A stretch of 7,644 bases of DNA from Bacillota bacterium (lineage in GTDB: Bacteria; Bacillota_A; Clostridia; Clostridiales; Clostridiaceae). The position numbers and the translations under genes are program-made. The stretch covers positions 1 through 7,644 of the forward strand of contig JAJXYA010000321.1 of assembly GCA_021780795.1 (NCBI GenBank), in the 5' to 3' direction. The notes beneath the pieces are model-generated. The model did no database searches. It saw only the letters and a program-made list of their open reading frames with translations, and was not told the DNA's origin. Shown one piece after another: positions 6,275-7,644 of this stretch. How positions within the stretch are numbered: the first letter of the stretch is position 1; every line of letters begins with the position of its first letter.

Positions 6275-7258
6275 ATGTACAATCTAATACTCTTTGGTGC
6301 TGGCGTGGGGTGTAAGGATTTATTAATAAAACTGGATAATAGCAAGATTAATATATTAGCTTTTGTTGATAATAACACTTTACTACAGCATACCTTTATA
6401 AATAATATAATAGTGATTTGTCCAAAAGAAATTCATAAATTTCAATATGACTACATTGTTATTACAAATTTATATTTTGATGAAATTTTTGAACAATTAA
6501 TTGACCTAGGTGTAAAAAAAGATAAAATAATAGGCTTCAAGTTTTATAAAAGTAACCTTTTAACATATTCAGAAAGGCATATTAATATATTGAATAACCT
6601 TTGTCTATATAAAACTGAAAATTATTCGGCTTGTAGCATGTTACTATTAGGACGAACTCGATCAATTGATGTTTCTATTAATGGAGATTATGTAAGATTT
6701 TCTTCACTTGAACTTGCTGCAAAAGAAATATACGACAAAACCATTAATGGAAGCATAGCGGAACTTGGTGTTTACAAAGGAGATTTTGCCGCCGCCTTAA
6801 ATGACGTTTTTTATGACAGGAAACTATTTCTTTTCGATACCTTTGAAGGCTTTAATGAGAATGATATTGAAGCTGATGAAAAAAGTAATTTATCTATTTC
6901 CAGTACAACGGATTTTTCCGATACAAGCATAGACATAGTATTAAGAAAGATGAAATATCCTGAAAACTGTATAATAAAAAAAGGATACTTCCCACATACA
7001 ACTGAAAATGTTGACGAGCAATTTGCCTTTGTCAGCATAGATGCTGATTTATTTAATCCCACATATTCTGGTCTGAAATTCTTTTATCCTAGAATGACTG
7101 AAGGAGGTTATATTTTTATACATGACTATAACAATTTGAGGTACAAGGGGGTAAAAGAAGCTGTAAAAAAATATTGCCAAGAAAATTCTATTTACTATTT
7201 CCCTTTAAGCGATACAGCAGGAACAGCGGTGATTATTAAAAGTGGTCTACTTCATTAA
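6275..7258 (+). CDS. TylF/MycF-family O-methyltransferase with Rossmann-like N-terminal domain
   Basis: This 327-residue protein appears to have two domains. Residues 1-95 begin LILFGAGVG, a G-x-G-x-x-G nucleotide-binding turn, then FVDNN (30-34) and DYIVIT. This resembles the small Rossmann modules of sugar-modifying enzymes. Residues about 125-327 match class I SAM methyltransferases of the TylF/MycF family: SAM motif GSIAELGVYKGDF (159-171), LFLFDTFEGF (184-193), SIDADLF (254-260) and FIHDYNN (281-287). The aspartates of DAD and HD correspond to metal-binding acids of MycF-type sugar O-methyltransferases. A hydroxyl of a sugar or glycan is the likely target; the acceptor is unknown. A longer frame begins at ATG 6245, but AAAGGGG (6262-6268), 6 nt before 6275, selects the later start, and the upstream codons encode part of the hairpin. 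No sugar-pathway genes are visible nearby. It ends 3 nt before the palindromic element. Confidence 0.85.
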   Translation: MYNLILFGAGVGCKDLLIKLDNSKINILAFVDNNTLLQHTFINNIIVICPKEIHKFQYDYIVITNLYFDEIFEQLIDLGVKKDKIIGFKFYKSNLLTYSERHINILNNLCLYKTENYSACSMLLLGRTRSIDVSINGDYVRFSSLELAAKEIYDKTINGSIAELGVYKGDFAAALNDVFYDRKLFLFDTFEGFNENDIEADEKSNLSISSTTDFSDTSIDIVLRKMKYPENCIIKKGYFPHTTENVDEQFAFVSIDADLFNPTYSGLKFFYPRMTEGGYIFIHDYNNLRYKGVKEAVKKYCQENSIYYFPLSDTAGTAVIIKSGLLH

Positions 7259-7353
7259 AATAAAGATGAGACGCAAGTTGCCTCTATAAAAATCCTAGGA
7301 AAGTGCAACGCATAGGGTTTTAATTGACAATGGACAATTGATAGTTGACAATG

Positions 7354-7372
7354 AAGGAGGTTTTTCTTCCTT
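7354..7372. repeat. Hairpin in the palindromic element, stem AAGGAGG/CTTCCTT
   Basis: AAGGAGG (7354-7360) pairs with CTTCCTT (7366-7372) through seven pairs, one of them G-T, around a TTTTT loop. The stem happens to contain an ideal ribosome binding site sequence, but no start codon with a reading frame follows it. Confidence 0.55.
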
Positions 7373-7412
7373 TCAGTCAGAAAAACTACAAATTATTATT
7401 TTTAGGTTTCCA

Positions 7413-7426
7413 TTGGCTTTAGCCAA
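7413..7426. repeat. Small hairpin TTGGC-TTTA-GCCAA
   Basis: A perfect 5-bp stem with a four-base loop lies in the centre of the palindromic element. On its own it would be unremarkable; its place among two other hairpins suggests a structured core. Confidence 0.45.
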
Positions 7427-7441
7427 CTTAAATAAATTATA

Positions 7442-7470
7442 GATTTTCCGTAGCTTAGCGTAGGAAAATC
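7442..7470. repeat. Hairpin GATTTTCC/GGAAAATC in the palindromic element
   Basis: Two perfect 8-bp arms (7442-7449 and 7463-7470) enclose a 13-base loop, GTAGCTTAGCGTA. The loop's GTA repeats at both ends and its GC-TTA-GC centre could pair weakly. This is the most compact stem in the element's core. Confidence 0.6.
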
Positions 7471-7571
7471 CACCATCATTGTCCATTGTCCATTGTCAAC
7501 TGTCAATTAAAACTCCCTGCGTTTCACTTTTAAACTTTTTATAGCTTAACAATGTGCGTCGCATCTTTTTT

Positions 7572-7644
7572 CGATTGTGTAGTAGCCCTTTAAATAGTAT
7601 TATATATTTTTGTTAACCTATGAAAGCTCAAAAGCTCCTGTATA
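7572..7644. other. Right-edge segment without a supportable gene
   Basis: Beyond the palindromic element the remaining 73 bases are AT-rich. TTGTGT (7575-7580), 17 bp, TATTAT (7598-7603) could be a weak rightward promoter (three and five of six). An ATG at 7622 opens a frame reading MKAQKLLY to the window edge, but it has no ribosome binding site. On the minus strand, short open stretches end at stops within 17 codons of the edge. I make no gene call here. Confidence 0.4.

Larger units (their letters stand above)
7262..7571. repeat. Large imperfect palindromic element, MITE-like, ending in a T6 run
   Basis: The reverse complement of the right part aligns with the left part over roughly 90 bp, with a few gaps. 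Matching blocks are AAAGATG-a-GACGCA (7262-7275) with TGCGTC-g-CATCTTT (7555-7568), CTATAAAAA/TTTTTATAG, and a perfect 13-bp GTTTTAATTGACA (7317-7329) with TGTCAATTAAAAC (7501-7513). GTTGACAATG (7344-7353) also pairs with CATTGTCAAC (7491-7500). The inner arms are built of imperfect direct repeats of TTGACAATGG/ACAATGG. The centre holds three separate hairpins. There is no open reading frame and no transposase, and I saw no target-site duplication. From general familiarity, TTGACAATGGACAA-type repeats recur in clostridial genomes, so this is probably a dispersed non-autonomous element. Its outer stem followed by T6 (7566-7571) may also terminate the methyltransferase transcript. Confidence 0.7.

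Noticed and set aside
7321..7510. CRISPR array suggested by repeated TTGACAATGG units
   Set aside because: The units are about 10 bp, imperfect, nearly adjacent without spacers, and inverted between the two sides; this is a palindromic element, not an array.
7622..7644. Start of a rightward gene (MKAQKLLY) at the window edge
   Set aside because: There is no ribosome binding site in the preceding AT-rich bases and only eight codons are visible.

Overview
The window is very AT-rich. Starts are ATG, TTG and probable GTG-adjacent sites preceded by strong purine-rich ribosome binding sites, and the codon use is A/T-ending. This is what a low-GC Firmicute of the genus Clostridium (sensu stricto) or a close relative looks like; I cannot name the species. 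No phage, CRISPR, defence or toxin genes, tRNA or rRNA were seen. The theme is small-molecule export and its one-component regulation, followed by a methyltransferase and a large palindromic repeat.

Left part (1-1978, all leftward). The first 27 codons of an ABC transporter ATPase run off the left edge. Upstream of it lies a TetR-family regulator, and the two probably form one operon. The regulator's promoter region carries two palindromes sharing the core ACCGAWTCGGT, placed over a candidate promoter, so autorepression is likely. Upstream again is a TTG-started gene of the tocopherol cyclase-like family, with an eight-G run as its ribosome binding site.

Middle part (1979-4895). A rightward MATE efflux gene has a good sigma-A promoter. 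It converges on a leftward MFS (DHA1-type) drug efflux gene. The MFS promoter (TTTACA-17-TATAAT) has a near-perfect 27-bp palindrome filling its spacer. A second TetR regulator is encoded divergently just beyond it and is the obvious repressor.

Right part (4896-7258, rightward). The second tetR is followed after 23 nt by a DUF1275/YoaK membrane protein. Next comes a long inverted repeat ending in six T's. Its right arm contains the ribosome binding site of the following gene, a two-domain protein with a Rossmann-like N-terminus and a TylF/MycF methyltransferase C-terminus.

Right edge (7259-7644). There is no convincing gene here. A roughly 310-bp imperfect palindrome (7262-7571) has arms containing TTGACAATGG-type repeats, three internal hairpins and a terminal T6 run. 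It looks like a MITE-like repeat that also ends the methyltransferase transcript.

Taken together, three export systems (ABC, MATE, MFS) sit within 5 kb. Two of them have their own TetR repressor and visible operators. The most unusual signals are non-coding: the hairpin that hides a Shine-Dalgarno sequence at 6204-6269 and the palindromic element at the right edge.
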